Source of the DNA: a bacterium
GTDB lineage: Bacteria > Lindowbacteria > 2-12-FULL-62-27
Direction: 5' to 3'
NCBI GenBank assembly: GCA_016202645.1
Contig: JACQOF010000099.1
Span: 1 to 62,942, forward strand
DNA: 62,942 bases
Both the position numbers and the translations under genes were made by a program. Under the pieces are notes generated by a model. The model saw nothing but the letters and a program-made list of their open reading frames with translations. It ran no database searches and was not told where the DNA came from. This document shows, piece after piece, positions 34,344-42,696 of the stretch; position 1 is the first letter of the stretch, and the number at the start of each line of letters is the position of its first letter.

Positions 34344-35971
34344 AATTCGACGATTGGCGGAAAAAAATCTATGAATCGCTCATCCGAAAAATGCCCGAAC
34401 GCCGGCCGGCATTCCAGACCAGTTCCGGAATCCCGGTTGAGCCGCTCTATTCGCCTGAAAATCCAGCGGCCGAACTGGGATTCCCGGGAGAGTTTCCATA
34501 TACCCGGGGGATTCTGGCCAGCCTTTACCGCGGGAAATTCTGGACCATGCGGCAGTATGCGGGGTTCGGCACCGCCGCCGAGTCGAACGCCCGGTACAAA
34601 TATCTGCTCGCCCAGGGCCAGACAGGCCTGTCGATCGCGTTTGACCTTCCGACCCAGCTCGGGATGGACTCGGACGATGAACTGGCGCGCGGCGAAGTCG
34701 GCAAGGTCGGCGTGGCGATCGACTCGATCGAAGACATGGACCGTCTCCTTGACGGGATTCCGCTCGACCGCGTGTCGATTTCGATGACGATCAACGCGCC
34801 CGCCGCCATCCTCTGGGCGCTGGTCATCGCCGTCGCCAAACGCCGCAAGGTTCCCCTGGCCAAACTTCAGGGGACGATTCAAAACGATGTGCTCAAGGAA
34901 TACATCGCGCGCGGCACCTATATTTTTCCGCCGCGGCCGTCCCTTCGCGTTGTGACCGACATTTTCGAATACGGCGGGCGCGCCGTGCCCAACTGGAATA
35001 CGATATCCATTTCCGGGTATCACATCCGGGAGGCCGGCGCGACCGCGGCGCAGGAGCTGGGCCTCACGTTTGCAAACGCCGTCTGTTATGTCGAGTCGGC
35101 GGTCGGGCGGGGCCTCGACCCGGACGATTTTCTGCCGCGGGTATCCTTCTTCTGGAACGCTCACAACCAGTTTTTCGAGGAAATCGCGAAATTCCGCGCG
35201 GCACGCCGGATCTGGGCGAAACTCTCCCGGGACCGGTTCAAGGCCAAAAACCCGAGGTCCTGGATGCACCGGTTTCACACGCAGACCGGCGGGTCGACCC
35301 TCACGGCCGAACAGCCCCTCAACAACGTCGCGCGCACCACGGTCCAGGCCCTCGCCGCGGTACTCGGCGGAACTCAGTCCCTCCATACCAACAGTTACGA
35401 CGAAGCCCTCGGCCTTCCGACCGAAACCGCCGCGACGGTGGCGCTCCGGACCCAGCAGATCCTCGCGCACGAAACCAAAGCCGGCGATACAGTGGACCCC
35501 ATGGGCGGTTCTTATTATATTGAAAGCCTGACCGCCCGGCTCGAGGAGGATGCGATGAGCATCATCCGGAAGATCGACAAGATGGGCGGCGCGGCCGCCG
35601 CGATCGAGGCGGGGTATCCCCAGCGGGAGATCCAGAAGAGCGCGTACGCCGCGCAGGTGGCGCTTGAGAAAAAGGAGGAGATCGTGGTCGGCGTGAATGA
35701 ATTCAGGGCGCGGGAAACGGCCGCGGTCCCGGTCATGAAAATCGACGAGCGCCCGGAGCGCGATCAGATCCGGCGGATCAGGGCGTTTCGGAAAAAGCGC
35801 AAGGCCGCCGCCGCGCGGGCGACCTGCGAGCGGCTCACCCGGGCGGCCGAGTCCGGCGAAAATCTGATGCCCTTCATCGTCGCCGCGGTCGAGGCCGGCG
35901 CGACGGTCGGCGAGACAACCCTGGCGCTGAAAAAAGTATTCGGGGAGGCGAGACATGAACGCACTCTTTAG
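34340..35971 (+). CDS. Methylmalonyl-CoA mutase, large (catalytic) subunit
   Basis: A 543-residue mutase domain without the C-terminal B12 domain (the two-subunit form). It rearranges methylmalonyl-CoA and succinyl-CoA using adenosylcobalamin. Motifs are [115 protein letters not shown] and MGGSYY. Archaea and many anaerobes use this split form. Overlap with the CoA transferase (ATGA) and with the lipoprotein gene suggests one operon. The substrate could be another acyl-CoA of the family (isobutyryl or ethylmalonyl), but the Tyr-rich N-terminal motif fits methylmalonyl. Confidence 0.95.
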   Translation: MKFDDWRKKIYESLIRKMPERRPAFQTSSGIPVEPLYSPENPAAELGFPGEFPYTRGILASLYRGKFWTMRQYAGFGTAAESNARYKYLLAQGQTGLSIAFDLPTQLGMDSDDELARGEVGKVGVAIDSIEDMDRLLDGIPLDRVSISMTINAPAAILWALVIAVAKRRKVPLAKLQGTIQNDVLKEYIARGTYIFPPRPSLRVVTDIFEYGGRAVPNWNTISISGYHIREAGATAAQELGLTFANAVCYVESAVGRGLDPDDFLPRVSFFWNAHNQFFEEIAKFRAARRIWAKLSRDRFKAKNPRSWMHRFHTQTGGSTLTAEQPLNNVARTTVQALAAVLGGTQSLHTNSYDEALGLPTETAATVALRTQQILAHETKAGDTVDPMGGSYYIESLTARLEEDAMSIIRKIDKMGGAAAAIEAGYPQREIQKSAYAAQVALEKKEEIVVGVNEFRARETAAVPVMKIDERPERDQIRRIRAFRKKRKAAAARATCERLTRAAESGENLMPFIVAAVEAGATVGETTLALKKVFGEARHERTL

Positions 35972-36458
35972 ACTCGTTGCCGTCGTCCTGTGCCTGGCCG
36001 TTTCCGGGTGCGATCTCATCAACAACAAATGGATCCGGGTGCACCGGGACAATCCCAAAGAACGGGAAGGAACTCCGAAAAAAATGCGGCCGCCGAATTT
36101 CCGGGGACCCGTGGAACGGGTCGAGAAATTTTTCAGTTCGTACGGGCGGAAGAGCTGGGATGATCTGGAATCCTCCCTGACGCGCCGGTCCGACCTCCGG
36201 TACCTCCAGGCGGCGGTGCAGGCGGACTTCGAGAAATATGACGCCATCCGCCCGAAAGTCACCGCTTCTGACGCGGACTTCAACGCCGCGAGAGACCGCG
36301 CGCGGGTTGCGGTCGAATTTGAGATCGAAAAAATCGAAAAGACCACCGGCCGGCTCTACGTCACCCGCGGGAAAGGCACGTTCGTGCTGGCGGACGAGCG
36401 CGGCTGGGACGTCACCGGCTACGTCGGCGACCCCTTCTGGGACAAAACCGGGCCATGA
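35955..36458 (+). CDS. Small lipoprotein inserted in the mutase operon
   Basis: A 167-residue lipoprotein: N-terminal signal ending LAVSGC (Cys17) followed by [22 protein letters not shown], then a domain with [33 protein letters not shown] and a C-terminal [22 protein letters not shown]. The last part resembles the end of NTF2-like lipoprotein domains (compare 11005 and 60843). Its start lies 17 nt inside the mutase large-subunit gene and it ends just before the B12-subunit gene. No link to cobalamin metabolism is evident; I consider its position unusual. Confidence 0.8.
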   Translation: MNALFRLVAVVLCLAVSGCDLINNKWIRVHRDNPKEREGTPKKMRPPNFRGPVERVEKFFSSYGRKSWDDLESSLTRRSDLRYLQAAVQADFEKYDAIRPKVTASDADFNAARDRARVAVEFEIEKIEKTTGRLYVTRGKGTFVLADERGWDVTGYVGDPFWDKTGP

Positions 36459-36853
36459 CCGCGCCGGCACGAGTCCTCATCGCGAAGGTCGGCCTCGACG
36501 GGCACGACCGTGGCGCCAAAGTCGTCGCGATGGGCCTGAGGGACGCGGGATTCGAAGTCATCTACACCGGCATCCGCCAGCGCGCGGCGGACGTGGTCCG
36601 CGCCTGCATCGAAGAAGACGTGGGCGCCCTGGGCCTCTCGTCGCTGTCCGGCGGCCACATGGCGAATTTCGCGGATGTCGTGAAAGAATTGAAAAAACAA
36701 AAGGTCCTCAGCCGCATCCATCTCTTCGCCGGCGGCGTCATCCCCCCGGCCGACCAGCTGAAACTCCGCAAACTGGGCTTCTTCGCCGTCTACCCCCCCG
36801 GCACCTCTCTCCAAACCATCGTCGCCGATCTCACCTCCCGGTTGAAGAAGTGA
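36455..36853 (+). CDS. Methylmalonyl-CoA mutase, small (cobalamin-binding) subunit
   Basis: A 132-residue stand-alone B12-binding domain. KVGLDGHDRGAKVVAMGLRDAGFEVIYTG contains the DxHxxG motif whose histidine ligates cobalt; SLSGGHM and FAGGVIPPAD complete the fold. It partners with the large subunit 500 nt upstream, from which it is separated by a lipoprotein gene. It overlaps the next gene by a GTGA junction. Confidence 0.96.
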   Translation: MTAPARVLIAKVGLDGHDRGAKVVAMGLRDAGFEVIYTGIRQRAADVVRACIEEDVGALGLSSLSGGHMANFADVVKELKKQKVLSRIHLFAGGVIPPADQLKLRKLGFFAVYPPGTSLQTIVADLTSRLKK

Positions 36854-38088
36854 AGAAAAAACCGGAGGGGCATTCCGCGACTGGCCGGCTGGCGCGGCTG
36901 TTGACGTTGATTGACAATGGGGATGATCGGGGAATGGAGGCTTTGGCGGGCCGGAAAGTGACACGCCTGCCGTACATTCTCGGGATCACCGGGGCGGCGG
37001 GGGTTGGGAAGAGCCGGTTGCTCAGCAGAATTCTGGAAACCAAGGCCGGGAAGGTTGGAGTGCTCGCGGTGGATCCGACGCATCCTGGGAGCGGCGGAGC
37101 GCTGCTGGGAGACCGTGTGCGGATGCCGCGACTGCCGGCCGGAGTTTTTTTCCGGAGCGTCGCCACTCGCGGCGGGGCTGGCGGGCTGTCCGACAAGCTG
37201 CTCGACATGGCGACCGCCATGAAAGGGTTCGGGATGGAAGACGTCGTGATCGAGACCATCGGGATCGGGCAGGACGAGCTGGCGGTGCGGCAGGCCGCGG
37301 ATACCGTGGTCGTCGTCGAGGCGCCCGGACTCGGGGATGAGGTCCAGGCGATGAAATCAAGTCCAATCTCGATTGCGGACATTGTCGTCGTCAACAAATG
37401 CGATCTTCCCGGAGCCGCCGCGTCAGCGGCCGTCATCGCCGAAACCACCGGCGTGAAACCAATTCTGACCTCGGCGCTGGACGGAGACGGCATCCCGGAA
37501 CTGCGGACGCGGCTGGCGGCGGCCCGGAAAGCGGCACTGAAGCCGGAGACAAAACGCGCCGCGGACGCGCGCAAGTTCGCCTGGCGGATGCGGTCGGCTC
37601 TATCGGGGAAATGGGCCAAACGGTTCGCGGACGAATTGCCTGACCTGCCCGCGGGCGCGCCTCACCAGGTCTACGCGGGTCTTCAGCGCCTGACTGCCTG
37701 TCTTCCGGATCACGTCGCGATCGCCGTGCCGGATTTGGACGCCGCGATCCGGCAGTATGAGGCGCTCGGCTTTTTTCTGGAACGGCGCGAGCGATTCATC
37801 CCGGAAAAAGTCGATACCGCGTTTTTCAACGTTGCGGGGTTTCACATCGAGCTTTTGCATCCCACCGCGCCGGACAGCCCCGTCGCGAAATTCATCGCCG
37901 AGCGCGGCGGCGGCCTCCATCACATCGCATTTTCGGTGCCGGACGCGAAAGCGGCGGCGGCGGACTTTCGCCGGCGCGGCATTGAGACCCTGGGCGCCGT
38001 CCGGCCGGGAACGCGGGGCAAACAGATCCTGTTTCTTCATCCGAAATCCGCCGCCCGCGTTCTGCTTGAATTCTGCGCCTGCCGATGA
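36850..38088 (+). CDS. MeaB/ArgK G-protein fused to methylmalonyl-CoA epimerase
   Basis: A 412-residue fusion. Residues 1 to about 280 are a MeaB-type GTPase that loads and protects the mutase cofactor: P-loop GITGAAGVGKS (45-55), VLAVDPTHPGSGGALLGDRVRM, VIETIGIGQDELAV, and a guanine motif NKCD instead of NKAD. Residues about 287-412 are a glyoxalase-fold epimerase: DHVAIAVPDL, GGGLHHIAFSV and LLEFC provide the expected metal ligands. The two enzymes work with the same substrate and cofactor. Start is GTG 36850, overlapping the previous stop. The reading frame is continuous through both domains with no internal start of comparable quality. Confidence 0.93.
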   Translation: MKKKPEGHSATGRLARLLTLIDNGDDRGMEALAGRKVTRLPYILGITGAAGVGKSRLLSRILETKAGKVGVLAVDPTHPGSGGALLGDRVRMPRLPAGVFFRSVATRGGAGGLSDKLLDMATAMKGFGMEDVVIETIGIGQDELAVRQAADTVVVVEAPGLGDEVQAMKSSPISIADIVVVNKCDLPGAAASAAVIAETTGVKPILTSALDGDGIPELRTRLAAARKAALKPETKRAADARKFAWRMRSALSGKWAKRFADELPDLPAGAPHQVYAGLQRLTACLPDHVAIAVPDLDAAIRQYEALGFFLERRERFIPEKVDTAFFNVAGFHIELLHPTAPDSPVAKFIAERGGGLHHIAFSVPDAKAAAADFRRRGIETLGAVRPGTRGKQILFLHPKSAARVLLEFCACR

Positions 38089-38102
38089 TTCCCTGACCGC
38101 CC

Positions 38103-38378
38103 ATGTCTCTCACGAGAATCACCTTTGCCCTGCGGCATCTCACCCTCAAGCGTGTGGCGCTCGACCCTGCGGACCCGGAAAAAATCCTCGTCTGCGGGCG
38201 CCGCGCCGTCCTAAGACTCGCAAGGCGATGCCCGCACCAGGGAGCGGATCTGATGATGAGTCCCTGTTCCGACTCCCATCTGATCTGCCACTGGCACGGA
38301 TGCCGGTTCGGGATTGAGGACGGCAAATTCGAGAAGGGCAACATCGACATGAGAGGGGACACCGTTGAGTTCTCGTAA
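38103..38378 (+). CDS. Rieske [2Fe-2S] domain protein (electron-transfer half of a split oxygenase)
   Basis: A 91-residue Rieske domain. The cluster ligands are C43-P-H45 and C62-H-W-H65 (CxH...CxxH) in RRCPHQGADL and CHWHGCRF. In oxygenases this domain is normally the N-terminal part of the alpha subunit. Here the next gene, overlapping by 14 nt, encodes the matching catalytic domain. It is shorter than stand-alone Rieske ferredoxins (about 105). Either a true two-subunit enzyme or a frameshift split. Confidence 0.85.
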   Translation: MSLTRITFALRHLTLKRVALDPADPEKILVCGRRAVLRLARRCPHQGADLMMSPCSDSHLICHWHGCRFGIEDGKFEKGNIDMRGDTVEFS

Positions 38379-38961
38379 CATTCACGTCATCGTGTCCGCC
38401 TCCGTGAAAAACCGGCTGGACATCGTCTGGGAAAACGCCCACGACATCACGCATTTTCTTTTTCTCCACCGGAAACGCTTCAAGCAGGTGGAAGTCCTGT
38501 TTGATGACGGGACATTCCGCGCGATGTACTACACCGCCAAGGTTCTCTACCCGCTTCCCTTCGCGAATCGCTATATCGTGATCCGGAACATCCTGCATGC
38601 GGAACACCGTGTGCTGCAGGTCTACAAGGATCTGGACCGGGGGATGAAGACGTTTCTGGATTGCTCTGTATTTGCCGAGGGCGACGTCGTGACCATCCGG
38701 AACGAGTTTCTCTTTCAGGTCTCCGGGCTTCTCGGGCGCGTTCCGGGATTCTTCGCGAACATGGTCCGGGCCCGGGTCATGGCGATGTGGCACGAGGACC
38801 TGGAACTCCTCCACGGCCGTTTTGACCTCGGCGGGTTCGACCATAAATCCTGCGCGCCGGACTTTCGATCCCTGGGCGCGGACTTGCGAAATTTCTCCCA
38901 GTACATGTGCCTCAAGGACGACCCCGGGACGGCTCATTACTCCTTCATGGAGAGCGCCTGA
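38365..38961 (+). CDS. Rieske-oxygenase catalytic (START/SRPBCC) domain as a separate ORF
   Basis: A 198-residue protein with the oxygenase iron motif ENAHDITHFLFLH: Asn24, Asp27, His30 and His35 match N-x2-D-x2-H-x4-H, which binds mononuclear iron and couples it to the Rieske cluster. A later D/E ligand is expected in the C-terminal acidic region. Translation starts at TTG 38365 inside the end of the Rieske gene, with GAGGGGAC upstream. Substrate unknown; oxygen-dependent hydroxylation or demethylation is the family reaction. A one-base frameshift between the two ORFs would restore a conventional oxygenase. Confidence 0.75.
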   Translation: MSSRNIHVIVSASVKNRLDIVWENAHDITHFLFLHRKRFKQVEVLFDDGTFRAMYYTAKVLYPLPFANRYIVIRNILHAEHRVLQVYKDLDRGMKTFLDCSVFAEGDVVTIRNEFLFQVSGLLGRVPGFFANMVRARVMAMWHEDLELLHGRFDLGGFDHKSCAPDFRSLGADLRNFSQYMCLKDDPGTAHYSFMESA

Positions 38962-38963
38962 CC

Positions 38964-39428
38964 ATGCTCATCTGCAACATCGACGGCACCATCGCCGACA
39001 ACGGACACCGCCGGCGGGAGCGCGCGGACGGGACGTTCGACTGGGATTATTTCCTCCGGCCGGACTTGATTTCCCAGGACCGCTCGTTTCCATACTGCCG
39101 CGAAGTTCTGAACCGGCTCGGCGCCCGCCATCCGCTGATCCTGTTGTCCGGCCGCGAGGAGCGGTTCCGGTCGATTACGCGGTCCTGGCTGGCCGAGCAG
39201 GGTCTGCCGGCGCCGTCCAAGCTTTATCTCCGGGCGGACGGCGACCGCCGGTCGTCCACGGAATTCAAGAGCGATATTTTGTCCCGTATCGTCGAGCACG
39301 CGCACGAGGCCGTATCTTTCGTGGACGACAATGAGGAAATGGAGGATGTCTGCTCGCGGTTCGGCGTGCGGCTGCTCCGGGCGCCGGCGGTCTGGGAGGA
39401 CCTCTTCCGGTATATCCATCTCCTGTGA
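38964..39428 (+). CDS. HAD-fold protein (PNKP 3'-phosphatase-like) with Asn in place of the nucleophilic Asp
   Basis: A 154-residue HAD-superfamily protein. Motif I reads MLICNIDGTIAD, so the catalytic first Asp of DxDGT is Asn5. LILLSGREERFRSITRSWL (motif II Ser/Thr area) and a late VSFVDDNEEMEDVC (motif IV acidic) match small HADs resembling the phosphatase domain of polynucleotide kinases. Loss of the nucleophile would abolish phosphatase activity if the alignment is right; a binding role is possible. It starts two bases after the oxygenase gene. Confidence 0.75.
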   Translation: MLICNIDGTIADNGHRRRERADGTFDWDYFLRPDLISQDRSFPYCREVLNRLGARHPLILLSGREERFRSITRSWLAEQGLPAPSKLYLRADGDRRSSTEFKSDILSRIVEHAHEAVSFVDDNEEMEDVCSRFGVRLLRAPAVWEDLFRYIHLL

Positions 39429-39429
39429 A

Positions 39430-39522
39430 TGAGCAATGAACAATGAGCAATGAACAATTCGCAACGGATTCGGCAATCATTGCCAATTGTTCATTGCTCA
39501 TTGTTTCATTGTTTCATTGCTC
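39430..39522. repeat. CAATGAA heptamer repeat with inverted halves
   Basis: GAGCAATGAACAATGAGCAA and a further unit (39430-39458) face TTGTTCATTGCTCATTGTTTC units (39486-39522). It fills the gap between two plus-strand genes. Confidence 0.9.
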
Positions 39523-39534
39523 AGAATCCTTTCT

Positions 39535-40371
39535 ATGACTTCTGCCAACGCCCCGGCCCCCAAGACCGTTCTGGTTCTCATCGATGGCGTGCGCTACGAC
39601 GCCCTCCACAAAGTCAACGACTGGGTGGGCCTGCCGAACCTCTGGCGGATCGTGAACGATGGCGCGCTCTGGCGCAATGTCTATACGCTTGAGCCGTATC
39701 TAACCAACCACATCACCCAGAAAATCCTGACAGGTCACGAAAACTACACGCAGAATTACACGATCTTTCAGCGCCTCGAATACCTGGGATTTCGAACCGC
39801 ATCCGTCGGGACCAATCCCTGGGACGGCCGGGGCGCGCGCTTCAATTTTGACAATCTCTACGATAAGAACCACAAATACCTGTCCGATGATGTTCGGATC
39901 GACGCCGCGTGCAAAATTTTACCGCAAGTCGATTTTGTGTACGTCTACACCGTCGAGACCGACGAGTACGCCCACGTCTGCCGGGACGGCCGCCGGCACG
40001 TCTATTCCTGGGAGTCGCCCTACATCTGGGCCATCAAGCGCACCGACGACCGGCTGGGGCGATTGCGCGGCTGGCTCGATAAAATCGCGCCCGGAAATTA
40101 CAACCTCATCGCCATCGCCGACCACGGCATGACCGACAACGGCCGGCACAGCGTCGCGACCTGGACCACCGAAGTCGTCACGCACGTGCCGGTCCTGGCC
40201 TGCGGCGTGAATTTCAAGCGCGGCTGGAAAATCGACCGCCGCTTCCACGTCACGGACCTCGCGCACGCCATCGTCAACCTCTACGATCCGCGCGTGCCCG
40301 CGCACATGTTCAACGATGCCATCGTGCGCCAGGCCACGCACGAGCGCGCCCCGTCTTCCGTCACCGCCTGA
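39535..40371 (+). CDS. Alkaline-phosphatase-superfamily (nucleotide pyrophosphatase/phosphodiesterase-like) protein
   Basis: A 278-residue protein of the type I phosphodiesterase/nucleotide pyrophosphatase group. It starts TVLVLIDGVRYDALHKV (metal-binding Asp), has an LTGHENYTQ-like nucleophile region (Thr in TNHITQ or TGHEN), and IAIADHGMTDNGRHSVAT, where the D-H-G-M and later His bind metal. The substrate is unknown. There is no signal peptide, so it should be cytoplasmic. The ATG at 39535 was chosen; upstream in-frame codons fall inside the CAATGAA repeat. Confidence 0.85.
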   Translation: MTSANAPAPKTVLVLIDGVRYDALHKVNDWVGLPNLWRIVNDGALWRNVYTLEPYLTNHITQKILTGHENYTQNYTIFQRLEYLGFRTASVGTNPWDGRGARFNFDNLYDKNHKYLSDDVRIDAACKILPQVDFVYVYTVETDEYAHVCRDGRRHVYSWESPYIWAIKRTDDRLGRLRGWLDKIAPGNYNLIAIADHGMTDNGRHSVATWTTEVVTHVPVLACGVNFKRGWKIDRRFHVTDLAHAIVNLYDPRVPAHMFNDAIVRQATHERAPSSVTA

Positions 40372-40375
40372 CATC

Positions 40376-40404
40376 TTGAAGCGCCTCCCCGGGGAGGCTA
40401 CACT
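40376..40404 (+). promoter_or_regulatory. Candidate promoter with a perfect 16-bp palindrome in its spacer
   Basis: TTGAAG (40376-40381) and TACACT (40399-40404) are 17 bp apart. The spacer contains GCCTCCCCGGGGAGGC (40383-40398), a perfect palindrome. It lies just upstream of the aldo/keto reductase-heme-IspH gene run. A dimeric regulator bound there would sit directly on the promoter. Confidence 0.6.
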
Positions 40405-40421
40405 GCAGGCTGAATAAGGGG

Positions 40422-40456
40422 GCCTTCAGCTTTCAGCCCTCAGCTATCAGCCGTCA
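40422..40456. repeat. CAGCCCT heptamer repeat, copy 2
   Basis: CTTCAGCTTTCAGCCCTCAG followed by CTATCAGCCG, related to 25966-25997; it occupies the transcript leader of the operon starting at 40473. Confidence 0.8.
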
Positions 40457-40472
40457 AAAGGAGCGGACACGC

Positions 40473-41537
40473 ATGCGATACCGGTTTTTGAGCGATGGGC
40501 GGACGGAGGTTTCGGAAGTCGGGTTTGGGGTCTGGTCGGTGGCGACCACATGGTGGGGCGTCAAGGATCCCCAGGAAGGCATTCGGCTTCTGCGGGAGGC
40601 CCACGCCGCCGGGGTCACGTTTTTCGACACGGCCGACATCTACGGCAACGGTTTGGGCGAGACGATTCTCGCTGACGCCTTCTGGAAGGCCGGCATGCCG
40701 CGCGACCGGCTCGTGGTGGCAACCAAGTTCGGCTATGACATCTACACGCACGGGGCCGAGCGATCGGGTCATGGCGAACTGCCGCAGGATTTTTCGCCGG
40801 CCTTCATCCGCCATGCCTGCGAGGAAAGTCTCCGGCGGCTGGGCACCGATTACATCGACATCTACCAGCTTCACAATCCCCGCATGGAATCGATCCGAAG
40901 CGATGATGTTCTCGAAGCGCTGACCAAGCTCAAGGCCCAGGGCAAAATCCGCCTGGGCGGCGCGGCGTTGGGGCCGGACATCGGCTGGCGCGACGAGGGA
41001 TTCGAGTCGCTGGATCGGGAGGGTGTTGACGCCATTCAGATCATTTACAGCCTTCTGGAGCAGGATCCCTCCTCCGCGTTCTTTCCGATCGCCGAACAAA
41101 AAAACCGGAACCTCATCGTTCGGGTGCCGCACGCCTCGGGACTGCTGGACCGGAGTTATTCTCCGAAGAAACATTTTGACAAGTCCGACCACCGCAGTCA
41201 CCGCAAGGAAAAATGGATGGAGGCGGGTATGGGCGCGGTCCAGAAACTCGAGTTTCTCGAAACGTCGGCGCCGCTTCCCCGAAGCCTGGCCCAGGCAGCC
41301 ATCCAATTTTGTCTGGCGCAGTCTTCGGTAAAAACCGTCCTCCCGAATTTCACGCGAACCGACCAGATCCGGGAATTCTGCGCCGCGTCTGATTTGCCGG
41401 CCCTGCCGCCGGACGCCCTGATCCAGATTCAAAAACTCTGGAATGACGGCATGCGCGAGGATCTCGCACAGCCGTTTTCCGACAGCCGGACGAAACCGAC
41501 TCCGTCAGCGCCGGCGGCCACCGGACGAGCCGGATAG
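40473..41537 (+). CDS. Aldo/keto reductase
   Basis: A 354-residue NADPH-dependent aldo/keto reductase with a TIM barrel. TFFDTADIYGNGLGE carries the catalytic Asp and Tyr, LVVATKFGYD the Lys, and IDIYQLHNP the His. The C-terminal region past residue 300 is extended and proline-rich. Its substrate is unknown. It is the first gene of the run 40473-47292 and has AAAAGGAGCGG before its ATG. The other genes nearby concern tetrapyrrole and isoprenoid metabolism, so a role in an isoprenoid or quinone/heme path is possible but unproven. Confidence 0.93.
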   Translation: MRYRFLSDGRTEVSEVGFGVWSVATTWWGVKDPQEGIRLLREAHAAGVTFFDTADIYGNGLGETILADAFWKAGMPRDRLVVATKFGYDIYTHGAERSGHGELPQDFSPAFIRHACEESLRRLGTDYIDIYQLHNPRMESIRSDDVLEALTKLKAQGKIRLGGAALGPDIGWRDEGFESLDREGVDAIQIIYSLLEQDPSSAFFPIAEQKNRNLIVRVPHASGLLDRSYSPKKHFDKSDHRSHRKEKWMEAGMGAVQKLEFLETSAPLPRSLAQAAIQFCLAQSSVKTVLPNFTRTDQIREFCAASDLPALPPDALIQIQKLWNDGMREDLAQPFSDSRTKPTPSAPAATGRAG

Positions 41538-41541
41538 CTCC

Positions 41542-42696
41542 ATGGCCCGAGCCGCTTCCCCGCCCGATCCGTTGATGGCAGATCCGGTCAACCGGACCCT
41601 GCTCAAAGTCGGCGAGGCGGGTCTTGCCGGATTGCCGTTTACGCACCGTCCCTGGGACCAGTTGGCGGACGCGGCCCGGGAAAAATTTCACCTGGAAAAA
41701 ATCTCCGGCGATGACGTCCGGATCCGAGTCCGAGACCTGACGCGGGCCGGCCGTGTCCGCTATTCCCGCTGGATATTGGAGACCGGAAAACTCGTCGGCA
41801 AAACCAACACGGCCCTGGTGGCGCTGGAGACGGACAGTTCCAAGGTCGACGCGGCCGCGGCGGTCCTCACGTCGCATCCCGGCGTCAGCCACTGCTATCT
41901 CCGGGGAGACAAAGGCTACAACGTCTGGTTCACGCTGGCGGTTCCACCGGCGTGGTCCCTGGAAAAAACCGCTGATCTTCTGCGGGACCTGTCGGGCGCG
42001 TCCGCCGTCCGGGTGCTCTTTGCGGAACGAATGCTGAAAATCCAGGTGGCGCACACGGCGGCGGCCGATCGCCAGGCCGGCGAAAAAGCGGCCGCGCCGA
42101 AAGTGGTCCAGCCGGACGCCGCGGGGTTCGTTCTCTCGGATGAGGAGGAGCGGTGTCTGGAGATTCTGTGGGAGCCGATAGACTTTTCAGAGGGATCCGC
42201 CGAAGCGGACTCCGACGAGCCTTACGCGGTCCGTTCCCGGAAGGCGGGAATTTCGCCGGATCGGTTCGCGGAGTGTCTGAGAGGCCTTCAGCAAAAAGAA
42301 ATCCTCCGGCGGTTTTCGGTCATTCTCAACCACCGGAGCGCCGGCATTTCCGCCAACGGCATGTGCCAGTGGGACGTGCCGGACGAGGACCTGGACCGCC
42401 TTGCCGCGGTCATCCCGCAATTCGCCGCCGTGACCCACGCGTACATCCGCACCCGCTACGAGGACATTCCCTACCGGTTATACGCGATGCTCCATGGCCC
42501 GAGTTTCGATTGGATCAAGGACCGCAAGACCGCCATCGACGTCGCCGCGGAAAAAGAAGGGGTCCGGATCCGCAATTCCCGGGTGCTGATTTCAGGCCGC
42601 GAACTCGGCATGAAACCGCCCTGCCCGGTTCCGCTTGTGCATCGCGCGTGGTTCGAAAAAAACGATCCGATGGGAGCGTGCCGCCGTGCCCCTTGA
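41542..42696 (+). CDS. Fused siroheme decarboxylase (AhbA-AhbB / NirDL-like)
   Basis: A 384-residue protein made of two Lrp/AsnC-like halves, as in NirDL. The first half has RVRYSRWIL...TALVALE and PGVSHCYLRGDKGYNVWFTL. The second has RFSVILNHRSAGISANGMCQWDV (the HRxxGFxANAM substrate-binding region of AhbB, here with ILE-SER changes) and VTHAYIRTRYEDIPYRLYAMLHG. The family decarboxylates siroheme to didecarboxysiroheme on the siroheme route to heme or heme d1. I chose ATG 41542; ATG 41575 is also possible. It follows the aldo/keto reductase by four bases and precedes a HemQ/Cld-like gene. Confidence 0.85.
   Translation: MARAASPPDPLMADPVNRTLLKVGEAGLAGLPFTHRPWDQLADAAREKFHLEKISGDDVRIRVRDLTRAGRVRYSRWILETGKLVGKTNTALVALETDSSKVDAAAAVLTSHPGVSHCYLRGDKGYNVWFTLAVPPAWSLEKTADLLRDLSGASAVRVLFAERMLKIQVAHTAAADRQAGEKAAAPKVVQPDAAGFVLSDEEERCLEILWEPIDFSEGSAEADSDEPYAVRSRKAGISPDRFAECLRGLQQKEILRRFSVILNHRSAGISANGMCQWDVPDEDLDRLAAVIPQFAAVTHAYIRTRYEDIPYRLYAMLHGPSFDWIKDRKTAIDVAAEKEGVRIRNSRVLISGRELGMKPPCPVPLVHRAWFEKNDPMGACRRAP

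Noticed and set aside
36238-36849. Upstream extension of the MeaB-epimerase frame through the lipoprotein and B12-subunit genes
   Set aside because: The extension is arginine/proline-rich and overlaps two convincing genes in another frame; GTG 36850 is the natural coupled start.
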